Of a stretch of DNA of 35,494 nt, positions 26,801 to 31,221 are shown in pieces. The translations under genes and the position numbers were made by a program. How positions within the stretch are numbered: the stretch's first letter is position 1; every line of letters begins with the position of its first letter. The notes beneath the pieces are model-generated. The model was not told the origin of the DNA. It did no database searches and saw only the letters and a program-made list of their open reading frames with translations. Origin of the DNA: Chitinophagaceae bacterium (GTDB lineage: Bacteria > Bacteroidota > Bacteroidia > Chitinophagales > Chitinophagaceae); NCBI GenBank assembly GCA_947372235.1, contig CANBSW010000030.1, forward strand, positions 1 through 35,494. The letters run 5' to 3'.

Positions 26801-28288
26801 GGATGTTCAACAATTGTTTCAAGAAATATAAGTGTAAATGCTTTACCGGTAGTAGCTGCTATAAATGGAAATCTAGCGATTTGTGTTAGTGGTACTTCTT
26901 TGTTAACTAATACTACAGCGGGTGGTTTATGGAGTACTAATAGTGCAACTGTTGCTGCCATTAACGCATCGGGATTGGTTACAGGATTGCAACCTGGTAC
27001 TGCTACTATTAGTTATACTGTTAACAATAACAATGGTTGTGTTTCTATTGTATCAAAAGATATTGTTGTAAATGCATTGCCTACTGTTTCATCGATCACT
27101 GGCATTCAACAGGTTTGTGCAGGAAGTACTTCGTCTTTTACCAGTACAACCCCGAACGGTGTATGGAAAAGCAGTAATACAAATATTGCCACTATTAACT
27201 CTTCAGGCCTGATTACCGGCGTTGTTCCCGGTTCTGTAACTATTACCTATACAGTAACCAATGGGAATGGTTGCATAACGGAAGTTACAAGAGATATTAT
27301 AGTACTTGCTACTCCAACTGTTTCAGCAATTACCGGTATACAGTTAGTTTGTGCCGGAAGTACAACAGCTTTCAGTAGTATAACAACAGGAGGAGTTTGG
27401 AGTAGTACCAATAATTCCGTTGCTACTGTTTCTGTTACAGGTTCTGTTAACGGAATTAGTTCCGGAAATGCAACAATAGGGTATACTGTAACAAATGCAA
27501 ATGGATGTGCCACCATTGTTACAAGAGATATTACGGTAAATGCAGTACCAGTGATAGCTGCTATTACGGGTATACAACAAATTTGTATCGGCTCCACTTC
27601 TCAACTGAGTAATACCACTTCTGGAGGTAGCTGGAGCAGCAGTAATTCGACTATTGCAACAATCAGTTCTGCAGCGCTTGTTACCAGTGTGTCATTAGGT
27701 ACTGCAACAATCAGTTATTCAATTACTAACGCCAATGGCTGTACAACAATTGTAACCAGAGACGTTACAGTAAATGCATTGCCTGTTGTTACTGCCACAT
27801 CTTCATTAGCAACTGTAAGTAAGGGTTTAACTGTGCAACTGCAGGCAATTACTTCAGGTGTTACCATTGCATCCTATAGCTGGTCACCATCTCAAATACT
27901 AAACAGTTCAATCATTGCAAATCCTGTTGCAAGGGTTCCGGATAATACAACATTTGTTGTAGTTGTTACTTCAACTCAAGGATGTACCGCTTCTGCTAGT
28001 GTAAGTGTTATTGCAATCGAAGATTTTCATGTAGAACCTACCAATGTATTTACACCAAATGGAGATGGAATAAATGACAGATTTGTAATTAAGAACCTGG
28101 ATCAATATCCAAATAATAAGTTGCAGATTTTTGACAGAAACGGAAAGGTGATGTATGAAAAGAATAATTATGGGAATGACTGGGACGGTTCACTGAATGG
28201 AGTAAAACTATCAAAAGATACCTATTTCTATGTTCTGACAATTAAAGGGCAGATCGTTAAAAAAGGCACCATAACACTGGTTAGATAA
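11816..28288 (+). CDS. Giant T9SS-exported multidomain surface adhesin (5,490 aa)
   Basis: A single uninterrupted 16.5-kb gene. A signal peptide (hydrophobic residues 15-29, cleavage near A37) directs Sec export, and a C-terminal gliding-motility/CHU_C type B sorting domain (about 5405-5490, NVFTPNGDGINDRF) directs T9SS export to the cell surface. Between them are three NHL-type six-bladed propellers (about 121-449, 1046-1369, 2543-2874), each inside a He_PIG-like domain, and a LamG-like domain (about 649-860) inside an Ig-like domain. Ig-like/PKD-like domains with a YQWLKDG core and BIG2-like domains make up most of the rest. Most Ig units carry one Cys near the start and one in a late GC motif, suggesting a disulfide each. 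The protein is rich in Ser, Thr, Asn, Gly and Val. A role in adhesion, gliding or polymer binding is inferred from architecture. The next gene is its likely PorP/SprF-type partner. Confidence 0.93.
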   Translation: MKIYFSQNRKPLPKLLFVMLWIMMLILFSTMRLYVYANDGKPLVVNKVFSFDHLSAVLRKGVVSKDVHSQSLFFTDFSVSAPILPSISYATGTQYLITGRAITPLTVTNTGGAISAGSAGGVTSVAGTGVSTSTDNANGLLASFTSAYGMAEDASGNLFVADFGGNKIRKITPAGAVTTFAGTGTAGGTDNAVGTLATFNGPTGLAFDASGNLFVAEFGGHKIRKITPAGVVTTFAGTGTAGFLNNATGTSALFSAPFGVVIDASGNLFVTDGGNTRIRKITPAGAVTTFAGTGSTGSSDNTTGTLATFSGLFGIAIDASGNLYVADRNNNKIRKITPAAVVTTLAGSGAAGSSDNATGTLATFNTPFNLTTDASGNVYLADRGNRKVRKITPEGVVTTFAGSGTSGSSDNIDATLATFNTPSGVLFSASANAIYINDIGTFKVRKISFSGYSISPALPTGLSFDASTGTISGTPTALTAATNYTVTAINNSGSTSTTVNIATILQPVINVTIGNQNGFSSCIGSASPVGLDFAVTGTNLVADITLTAPTGFELSTSTGGVYSNSITLTQSGGTVASTTIYARLAASATGTPSGNIVAATVPGVSTIMSAVSGAVNALPVPVITTVGATAFCAGGSVTLTVATANSAGTALQFSGTQYANVTRNISDDFTIEAWINTTDNSSTGTQYYQGSGLLFADLAGITNDFGAAILNGKFIFGTGNPDVSIQSSTTVTDGQWHHVAAVRRKATGVIEIYVDGVLEGSLVTGNTLSLNAPSTMTIGGNTVINRNFKGLIDEMRVWSVAKTGAEIQSTKNSSVPASSTGLVGYWRFNEGSGTVATDISPAGNSANFLNSPAWVSSAAPIQSSYTWTPATGLNISSGGIVKANPTTTTTYTVTATNAFGCIATAISTITVNPVPTITLGAVTGVGTGASSFSLPYTVITGSPDKYSISSVGPTLMAGFASISNSTLSATPITVPIPASSAKSYTFSITVSNSGSGCVSADNLFTVLVGTPAPIISYANNTQSYSVGTAITPLIITNTGGAVPITPSTVVSKFAGNGARGASADNVNRLSASFNAPFSITKDVAGNFYVTEYGGRKIRKIDPSGAVTTIAGSGGNGSTDNLNGLLATFSTPVSTAVDTAGNIFVSDQDPSKIRKVSITGAVSTVAGRGGLGFLDNSNGLLAIFNYTGGISNDNSGNLYVADIINNKIRKINSAGAVTTFAGNGSFGSINNSNGLLSSFGNPYDLVVDRSGNVFVADTYSFKIRKITPAGAVSTFAGSGANGISDNVNGLLASFASPIAIGIDGSDNLYVVDNGSNRIRKVSTSGAVTTIAGTGVFGIDDRFVGPRGITVDASGNVYVADPQTNFISKITQLGYNISPSLPSGLSFDAATATISGTPTVATPPTNYTVTASNAGGSSSTVITLSTFTATINITGNLSSFKTCSGIVSAPQSFAVSGSNLTVDVNIQAPAGFEIATTVAGVYSSSLTLTKTGNVLSSTAVYIRLSVAATGTTAGGPISCTSAGAAGKSIIIPNNTISIASIPVTPFITSASGLAFCSGSSVVVSSSVATGNQWYNGGVIINGATGNKYTATKAGSYSVIVTNANGCTSAASNPVVTTLNSNPIANVTEGTQLAFANCGATTVSLSANAGAGLSYQWVNDNGNISGATSQQYAVTQPGNYSVRVRDANNCSTQSPVTKILSLASASANGTTAVCLGNSVLLSGNVNGFTNPTFQWLKDGVNISGATSASYAAGVTGSFNVTVTSGGISSSSCPVNITVNALPIVTIAASPGNSVCVGTPLSVNAVAAGNNTYQWLNNDNAIENEVSASVSITASGIYSVQVTDANGCFNTSSNTTVSINALPAPLPISGNTVVDVNSTTLLFSAPTGGLWSSSNTSVAAVNASGTVSGITAGNVVISYTLTNADNCSTVVSTTLTVNAVPLTPTITAGSATNFCTGGSVVLTSSATSGNQWYKDGAVIGGATGTTYTATGNGLYTVVVAGVSSDLIAVGVNPTPDATIQQGSQVAFTNCANTSITLTAANNIPGASYQWRNSSGDIAGATQYQYTVTTADNYSLMVTTGPCSAVSGLTRVTALPTASASGNTVVCSGTPVTLSVDASGFSNPTFQWKNAGSNISGATASTYNPTATGNYTVLVTAGGINSTSCGINVTVNALPTVSITPNTTVCAGNAVSLTATTNGTIYQWLNNGDAISNATSNSFGVLASGQYSLRVTDANGCSNTSTTTTVTINPLPVISAIAGASTVCTNNSIQLSNNTAGGVWSSSNALAATVDVTGNVTGIGAGTTTISFQITTNGCTAAVTKDITVNAAIAITTQPVATLAQCAGTSVSISVVAAGNALSYQWYKNGTTISGATAATYTDNSITASSAGNYTVIISGVCGSVTSNASVWKVNTIPSISIGAISKVTANSTSFNLAYTDVAGSPDKYSITSIAPNAMSGFTAISNSTIGSSPITVNIPQSAINNYSFNLVVTNSSTGCVSVNNPFTIGVLIAPPAITYSNGGTKVFNTGLAITPLTVTNNGGAVPATAPGQVTTFAGSGESGRTDNSNNLLASFQGVFSCSVDKIGNIYVAEMYGNRIRKISSAGGVSTIAGNGIYTGTNSSLDNANGLLASFSSPYFIATDAQGNLYLTEQMSSKIRKINTTGAVTTFAGNEIIASIDNANSLLASFAYPTGIVVNDSGYIFVAELVGKIRKISPSGVVTTFAGSGITGSSDNANGLLASFNLPMGLAIDRAGNIIVSDYGNRKIRKITPSGAVTTLAGSGVYGSTNNANGLLASFSEIYGVCVDSSNNIIVAEYGSNKIRKISPSGAVTTLAGNGTGGSSDNVSGISASFLRPTGVATDLSGNILVTDFGSSKIRKISQSGYSISPTLPAGLSFDSTNGTISGTPTKVTPATNYIITAINGGGSSSTTITISTATAKISILSPLYGTQSCSGTATDPQPVKVVGANLIGDITITAPTGCEISRVSNSGYTNAITLTQSGGKVDTTTIYFRIAATAVKATAGGLFLFTSPGANRTGFNIINDYIIIDSTPAKPIITPNTSLSFCSGGNVTLSSSAASAYQWYLNGQPVTNANSSQYSTSMAGSYTVVTSNTNGCSSVASTPVVVAVNSNPVATIAEGSQLAFANCGATTVNLSANSGNGLTYQWSNDNGIIAGANSQQYAVAQAGNYSVRVTDANNCSILSAVTKILSVASATANGNTAICEGNTVLLSANASGFSNPVYQWLKDGKNIGGATGATYSADATGSYSVSVTSAGVSSVSCAINITVNPLPVIVTNASPGNAVCAGTPLSINTSMAGTNTYQWLYNGNAINNVSSSSINILTGGSYSVRVTDANGCINTSAATTVSINALPTPSAISGNAEFTVNSTINLLSTPTGGIWKSSNSSVAMVDSTGTVTGKGAGTATISYTLTNASNCSATVSALVTINALPQTPVITANTATVFCTGGSVVLISSIATGNQWYKDGEVIGGATGSSYSAIADGSYTVVVNGVSSDPISVGVSPIPDATIQQGSQVAFTNCANTSITLTAVNNTPGTKYQWQNANGDIAGATNSTYTVTTADNYTLRVTSGICSAISGTTRVTALPTASVTGNTIVCSGTPVALSVDANGFTNPTFQWKNAGTDITGATTSSFNPTTTGNYTVLVTAGGIGSTSCAINVTVNSLPTVTITPNTTVCVGTNVTLTATTNANKYQWLNSGNAINNAVTNSYSPNNGGLYSLKVTDANGCSNTSSETTVTINPLPVLSAIAGSAVVCENSKIQFTNSTAGGIWSSSNKNIATVDSSGAVRGIAAGSATISYTVTTNGCGTTITKDITVNASTKITTQPVATLAQCAGTSASITVVASGTGISYQWYKNGTLIDGATSATYTDNSFSASDVGNYTVIVSGSCGTITSNASVWSLNPTPDAKITNGVGVALGAAGTVTLNGNTGTGFTYKWFKDGTLLAGQTSSTLLVSQTGSYTLQVTNATGCSSAISDPLVVTALPTASVSGATSFCAGGSVDILITLSAGQTFVRWKDANNKTVGNSSTIYTATTSGSYAAEINAGSGIQTTLAVLVTVNALPVLNIISSIIPASVCAGGSITLTASGGSSYQWLKDNVIITGSVNAVYIANSSGAYSVKGTNANGCSATSVASTVTVNALPIAVITPGGNTSFCSGGSVLLSSSSPGGNQWFKDGVIINGANTATYTASASGNYSLLVTNRSGCSTTSSPVTVTVNTLPTASITNGVSLVLGNSGNIALTANTGTGLTYQWYKDGALIGGQTNGTFSVNQTGSYSVLVTNNSGCSKLSNPTSIDALPSANVSGNTTFCNGGAVDITVTLSVGQTFVRWKDANNNSVGGSNTTYRATTTSSYAAEINVNGAGLQTTKSVNVTVIALPVVSISSSVSPASICLGNSLTLTANGGNNYQWYVNNSTINGASKALYTTSTAGDYTVEATNANGCTSVSVPTTVTINELPAATITAGGNTSFCSGGSVILTSSSTIGNQWYKDGVMINGAGSSTYTAISGGNYTVVVTNASGCSTTSGPITVTVNAIPVATITNGFGLLLGSSGSVILTANSGTGLSYQWIKDGAEMNGETGRTLLVTATGSYSVRVTNATGCSQLSIPTVIGALPTATVSGSTSFCAGGSVDITVSLSTGQTLVRWKDANNNTVGGNGLIYTATTSGSYAAEVNTGVGGIQTTQAVQVTVNALPVVNVISSITPAAVCSGSVITLTASGGNSYQWLQNGTAINGSTNAVYVANTTGDYSVRATNANGCIAESAVTSALVSALPTVNVITGISQVCLGSSISFNNTNTGGVWNSSNLSVATINSSGLLNGIASGISTISYSVTNSSGCKTIVTKVITVNDLPVVAAITGVQQICVGTTTALSSTTLNGVWTSSNIAVADVSTAGVVTGITSGVAVINYSITNNNGCATTVTRSVTINALPTVLPITGVQQVCVGSTSLFNNNTSGGTWSSSNTAVAVVNSGGLVTGVSAGTATISYLVTNSTGCSTIVSRNISVNALPVVAAINGNLAICVSGTSLLTNTTAGGLWSTNSATVAAINASGLVTGLQPGTATISYTVNNNNGCVSIVSKDIVVNALPTVSSITGIQQVCAGSTSSFTSTTPNGVWKSSNTNIATINSSGLITGVVPGSVTITYTVTNGNGCITEVTRDIIVLATPTVSAITGIQLVCAGSTTAFSSITTGGVWSSTNNSVATVSVTGSVNGISSGNATIGYTVTNANGCATIVTRDITVNAVPVIAAITGIQQICIGSTSQLSNTTSGGSWSSSNSTIATISSAALVTSVSLGTATISYSITNANGCTTIVTRDVTVNALPVVTATSSLATVSKGLTVQLQAITSGVTIASYSWSPSQILNSSIIANPVARVPDNTTFVVVVTSTQGCTASASVSVIAIEDFHVEPTNVFTPNGDGINDRFVIKNLDQYPNNKLQIFDRNGKVMYEKNNYGNDWDGSLNGVKLSKDTYFYVLTIKGQIVKKGTITLVR
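12178..13160 (+). other. NHL-type beta-propeller 1, nested in a He_PIG-like domain
   Basis: Six repeats of about 55-56 residues, each with the core F..P.G...DASGNLFVAD...KIRKIT followed by AGAVTTFAGTGTAG. The sixth is degenerate (IYINDIGTFKVRKIS). The propeller starts just after TPLTVTNTGGA, the first half of a He_PIG-like domain, and ends just before its second half, GYSISPALPTGLSFD then GTISGTPT. Confidence 0.8.
13760..14393 (+). other. LamG/concanavalin-like domain nested in an Ig-like domain
   Basis: The segment ALQFSGTQYANV, DDFTIEAWINT, DGQWHHVAAVRR, IEIYVDGVLEGS and GLIDEMRVWSVAKT, ending VGYWRFNEGSG, is a LamG-type jelly roll that commonly binds carbohydrate (family knowledge). It interrupts an Ig-like domain whose first part is FCAGGSVTLTVATAN (Cys at residue 632) and whose second part is SYTWTPATGLN up to NAFGC (Cys at residue 901). 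Confidence 0.75.
14953..15924 (+). other. NHL-type beta-propeller 2, nested in a He_PIG-like domain
   Basis: Six blades with the core F..P......D.AGN.YV.......KIRKI. They are flanked by ITPLIITNTGGAVP upstream and GYNISPSLPSGLSFD downstream, the same insertion point as in propellers 1 and 3. The last blade is less regular (NFISKIT). Confidence 0.8.
16430..19035 (+). repeat. Eleven-domain Ig/BIG2-like array, copy 1
   Basis: Eleven Ig-like units, a to k. Units a-e (four YQW-type Ig plus one BIG2-like) are repeated as f-j, and k is an extra unit with LAQCAGTS. The inner period is 1,191 bp at the first Cys codon (16475 to 17666) and 1,164 bp at the BIG2 Trp codon (17474 to 18638). The whole array recurs 4,512 bp downstream. 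Confidence 0.8.
19444..20436 (+). other. NHL-type beta-propeller 3, nested in a He_PIG-like domain
   Basis: Six blades, including NNKIRKI-like ends and SPSGAVTTLAGSG linkers. They are flanked by ITPLTVTNNGGAVP upstream and GYSISPTLPAGLSFD downstream. It is about 27 bp longer relative to its neighbours than propeller 2. Confidence 0.8.
20942..23547 (+). repeat. Eleven-domain Ig/BIG2-like array, copy 2
   Basis: The same eleven units in the same order as 16430-19035. Landmark codons are displaced by exactly 4,512 bp: first Cys 16475 to 20987, BIG2 Trp 17474 to 21986, unit f Cys 17666 to 22178, unit k Cys 18824 to 23336. The inner a-e/f-j periods (1,191 and 1,164 bp) are also identical to copy 1. 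Confidence 0.85.
23561..26138 (+). repeat. Three tandem ~942-bp four-domain units
   Basis: Each unit has an ITNG...LG Ig domain, a VRWKDANN domain, a SYQW domain with P-A-S-V-C or similar, and a GGNTSFCSGGSV domain. The third copy lacks the last domain. ITNG codons start at 23564, 24506 and 25448, and the third-domain Cys codons at 24065, 25007 and 25949, each 942 bp apart. The VRWKDANN Trp codons (23882, 24821, 25763) show one compensated codon-size shift. Confidence 0.85.
26159..27796 (+). repeat. Seven tandem BIG2-like repeats of exactly 234 bp
   Basis: Units start with ITG-like codons at 26159, 26393, 26627, 26861, 27095, 27329 and 27563, each 234 bp (78 residues) apart with no net indel. 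Each has Q-V-C-x-G-S-T, G-x-W-x-S-S-N, an internal ATIS/VSG turn and a late N-G-C motif. Trp codons confirm the period (26228, 26462, 26696). A divergent Cys-free Ig-like unit follows from 27797. Confidence 0.9.
28022..28288 (+). other. T9SS type B C-terminal sorting domain of the adhesin
   Basis: The last ~86 residues carry NVFTPNGDGINDRFVIKNL, IFDRNGKVMYEKN, NDWDG, LSKDTYFYVLTIKG and KKGTITLVR. This is the gliding-motility-associated CHU_C/type B sorting pattern (established family knowledge), which directs T9SS export and is typically paired with a PorP/SprF-family protein. Confidence 0.93.
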
Positions 28289-28332
28289 TTGTGATTTTAG
28301 AAATCCTGTTAACAAAGCAAAAAAGTAATTTT

Positions 28333-29217
28333 ATGAAACATATTAAAAAGATCATTGGTACTTTCATTCTGATTGGTTGCATGTTACAATTATCTGCACA
28401 GCAACCCATGGAAAATACAATGAGCCAGTATTTTCAAAGCAGGATGTTATGGAACCCTGGATTCACCGGAGCAGATGGCAGTAAAATATATGCTTTACAG
28501 AATAGAAGCTGGATTGGTTTTGACGGAGCCCCTGTTATGACAGCACTTACAGGTGAATTTCTTTTCGGAACCAATTCAGCTGTTGGCATTCAGGTAGTAA
28601 GTGATATTACAGGAATAATAAATAAAACGTTTGGTGTTTTGAACTATGCATACCGGATAAAATTAAATAAAGACGATCAGTTAAGAATTGGGATCTCTCT
28701 GGCAGTATCAAGTGACCGGTTAAATTCAGGCTATATCGATCAGGGCGGTGCGGCTGATCCTCTTTTGGTAAATAGTATTAATCAAAATGCACAATTTGAT
28801 GGCAATATCGGATTTGTGTATAAAAGTAATGTTCTGGCAATCGGGGCTTCCTTTTTCAGAATAAGGGAAAATTTTTCTGTAAAAGATGGAAGCGGGGCAA
28901 ACCTTTCTATCGGTCAGATAGGTGGAACCTATGATATTAATGTTAACGATAAAGTTCAGATAAAACCCCTCATGATGCTTAGGTTTTACCGCACTACTAG
29001 CTCTTTATTTGACATCGGGGCACAGTTTGATTTCAATAATTTGATCAACACAATGATTGTATACCAAACTTCTGGAAATATGAGGGTAGGTGGAGGATTA
29101 CGGATTAAAAATATTGCTGATCTGAATTTGTATTATAATTCGAATGTTAAAATCGCAAATTCAGCAAGTCAGCAATATGAACTGGGGCTTTGCTTTCATC
29201 TGAAAGGGAAACAGTAA
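28333..29217 (+). CDS. PorP/SprF-family type IX secretion system membrane protein
   Basis: 294 residues from ATG 28333; an in-frame GTG at 28291 would add 14 residues before a good signal peptide (MKHIKKIIGTFILIGC...LSAQQ), so the ATG is preferred. The mature protein has the family features MSQYFQSRMLWNPGFTGAD near the N-terminus, then RSWIGFDGAPVM and alternating amphipathic strands of an outer-membrane barrel. SprF, the best-known relative, is needed for secretion of the giant adhesin SprB in Flavobacterium johnsoniae (established knowledge). Here the gene lies 44 bp behind a type B-CTD adhesin, so it is most likely the dedicated partner of that protein. Confidence 0.9.
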   Translation: MKHIKKIIGTFILIGCMLQLSAQQPMENTMSQYFQSRMLWNPGFTGADGSKIYALQNRSWIGFDGAPVMTALTGEFLFGTNSAVGIQVVSDITGIINKTFGVLNYAYRIKLNKDDQLRIGISLAVSSDRLNSGYIDQGGAADPLLVNSINQNAQFDGNIGFVYKSNVLAIGASFFRIRENFSVKDGSGANLSIGQIGGTYDINVNDKVQIKPLMMLRFYRTTSSLFDIGAQFDFNNLINTMIVYQTSGNMRVGGGLRIKNIADLNLYYNSNVKIANSASQQYELGLCFHLKGKQ

Positions 29218-29263
29218 AAAGTAATATGGATTCCTGTCAGCCTGTGATTTGTTAACTATGCAA

Positions 29264-29294
29264 TTGTCAAAAGCAATTAAAATCAGTATCTTTC
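29264..29294 (+). promoter_or_regulatory. Candidate promoter of the M61 peptidase gene
   Basis: TTG at 29264-29266, a 20-bp spacer and TATCTTTC at 29287-29294 fit the Bacteroidota -33/-7 pattern (TTG, about 19-21 bp, TAnnTTTG) with one mismatch. The same spacing occurs upstream of the CBS gene. The predicted leader to the ATG at 29313 is short. Confidence 0.4.
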
Positions 29295-29312
29295 TGTATA
29301 AAATACAACACC

Positions 29313-31151
29313 ATGTTTTTACAGAAAAAAGTATTCTTTCATTTTTCTAAACTGTTTTTCTTTTCTCTTTGCATTGTATTTGCGATCAATGCCAGTGCAA
29401 GAATTTCAAAAGACAATATCAATATTGAATTTACCCTTTCCGTTGAAGATCCTGCTTCGCATATTGTGCATGTTGTGTTGAAGTATGAAGGAGCAACCGG
29501 TAATGAAACAGTTTTTAAAATGCCTGTTTGGACAACCGGTTATTACCAGATCATGAATTTTGCTGATCAGGTTTCGCAATTCAAGGTTACTGATTTAGAA
29601 AGTAAACCAGTGAACTGGGAAAAACTTTCTAACAATACATGGAAAGTAGCTAATCAACAAGTACATTCATTTCTGGTTTCATATGATGTAAAAGGCACTC
29701 GTGCTTTTGTTGCATCCAATGTTATTGAGGAAGAGCGAACTTATTTGTCTCCTGCAGGTGTTATGGTTTATCCTGTTGGGCTCATCAATCATCCTGTTAC
29801 GGTTGTGATAAAGCCCTACCGTACGTGGAATACCATTGCCACCGGGTTAGAATTGATCCCAGGGAAAGAAAATACGTATTCAGCCCCGGATTTTGATATT
29901 TTATATGACAGCCCTTTTTTAATGGGAAGCAAACTTGAATCACTGCCTGTATTTTACGTAAAAGGTATTCCGCATTATTTTATCGGGTACAATATGGGCA
30001 ATTTTGATAAACAACAATTGATGGACGACCTTAAGAAAATTGTGGAAGCTGCAGTGAATATGATCGGCGATATCCCTTACAAACATTATACTTTTCTGGC
30101 AATAGGACCCGGTGGTGGTGGAATTGAGCATTTGAATTCTGCATCAGTTTCATTTAGCGGGCAAGGCTTAAATACCACCGCAGGCAAGATAAAAATGTAT
30201 AGTTTTCTGGCACATGAATATTTTCATCATTTCAATGTTAAACGTATCAGGCCAATTGAATTAGGGCCTTTTGATTACGATAAAGGAAGCCCTACCAAAA
30301 TGCTTTGGGTATCTGAGGGAATCAGTGTGTATTATGAATTCATGTTATTACGAAGAACAGGATTAATGACAGAGGAAGATTTTTTAAAAGCGCTGCATAC
30401 CAATATGATGGCTTATGAAGGTAAGCCGGGAAGATTGTATCAGACGCTAACTGAAGCGAGTTATAATACCTGGTCTGATGGCCCTTTTGGAAGAACAGGG
30501 GATGATGTGAACAAAACCATTTCGTATTATGAGAAAGGGCCTGTTGTAGGAGCTATGCTTGATCTGGCCATCCGGCATGAAACAAAGAATAAAAAATCTT
30601 TGGATGATGTGATGCGTAGTCTGTACAAAGAATACTATCAAACAAAAAAAAGGGGGTTTACTGAAGAAGAATTTAGAAAAACCAGTGAAACCATTGCCGG
30701 TAGTGCTTTGCAGGAAGTGTTTGACTATACATCAACTGTAAAAGAATTGAATTACCCCAAGTATTTCGGTTTTGCCGGAATGGATGTGGATACGGTTGCT
30801 AAAACAGTACCCGCCTATTCCGGACTTTCAGTGAGAGATCGCGGTGATTCTTTGCAGGTTGCCGATGTTGAGTTTGAATCCCCGGCCTGGAAAGCAGGCT
30901 TGAGAAGAAGGGATATGATCATGTTACCTGAGAGCACAGGTAAATTCAATGCTGCTGGATTCACACAAATGATGGGTACTAAAAAAACAGGAGATCAGAT
31001 TAATTTTCAACAGGTTCGCATAGGGAAGCTGCAGCCGGTACAATTTATATTGAGTGAAAAAAGGGAAAAAAGCTTTGATATGAAGCCTGCAACCAATACG
31101 GGTACACTTGAGCTTTCTATCAGGAAAGACTGGTTAAGAGGAGTCCAATAA
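29313..31151 (+). CDS. Secreted M61-family aminopeptidase with PDZ domain
   Basis: 612 residues with a signal peptide (hydrophobic residues about 8-25, ending NASA). The zinc site HEYFHH (H301, E302, H305) and the third ligand E335 in WVSEGISVYYE place it in the M61 glycyl aminopeptidase family. An N-terminal beta-rich domain precedes the catalytic domain, and a C-terminal PDZ-like domain (about 500-600, with FESPAWKAGLRRRDMIM) follows, the standard layout. It probably cleaves N-terminal Gly or Ala from peptides in the periplasm or outside (family knowledge). It appears to have its own promoter and ends at a strong bidirectional terminator, so co-regulation with the adhesin is uncertain. Confidence 0.93.
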   Translation: MFLQKKVFFHFSKLFFFSLCIVFAINASARISKDNINIEFTLSVEDPASHIVHVVLKYEGATGNETVFKMPVWTTGYYQIMNFADQVSQFKVTDLESKPVNWEKLSNNTWKVANQQVHSFLVSYDVKGTRAFVASNVIEEERTYLSPAGVMVYPVGLINHPVTVVIKPYRTWNTIATGLELIPGKENTYSAPDFDILYDSPFLMGSKLESLPVFYVKGIPHYFIGYNMGNFDKQQLMDDLKKIVEAAVNMIGDIPYKHYTFLAIGPGGGGIEHLNSASVSFSGQGLNTTAGKIKMYSFLAHEYFHHFNVKRIRPIELGPFDYDKGSPTKMLWVSEGISVYYEFMLLRRTGLMTEEDFLKALHTNMMAYEGKPGRLYQTLTEASYNTWSDGPFGRTGDDVNKTISYYEKGPVVGAMLDLAIRHETKNKKSLDDVMRSLYKEYYQTKKRGFTEEEFRKTSETIAGSALQEVFDYTSTVKELNYPKYFGFAGMDVDTVAKTVPAYSGLSVRDRGDSLQVADVEFESPAWKAGLRRRDMIMLPESTGKFNAAGFTQMMGTKKTGDQINFQQVRIGKLQPVQFILSEKREKSFDMKPATNTGTLELSIRKDWLRGVQ

Positions 31152-31171
31152 TTTATCTTTCTGCATATGAT

Positions 31172-31206
31172 AAAAATGCCTGCCTGGTTTAGAAGCAGGC
31201 ATTTTT
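31172..31206. terminator. Bidirectional intrinsic terminator
   Basis: A perfect 12-bp inverted repeat, AAAAATGCCTGC (31172-31183) with GCAGGCATTTTT (31195-31206), has an 11-nt loop. Each strand presents a GC stem followed by a T-run. It can serve both the M61 gene on the + strand and the convergent small-protein gene ending at 31222. Confidence 0.88.
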
Positions 31207-31221
31207 GTTGTAAAATCAGCT

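Noticed and set aside
26159..27796. Regularly spaced repeats considered as a CRISPR-like array
   Set aside because: The period is 234 bp, the repeats are translated in frame as BIG2-like domains, and there are no conserved short repeats with unique spacers.
28291..28332. Upstream GTG start for the PorP/SprF-like protein
   Set aside because: It would place 14 mixed residues before a standard signal peptide that begins at the ATG at 28333.
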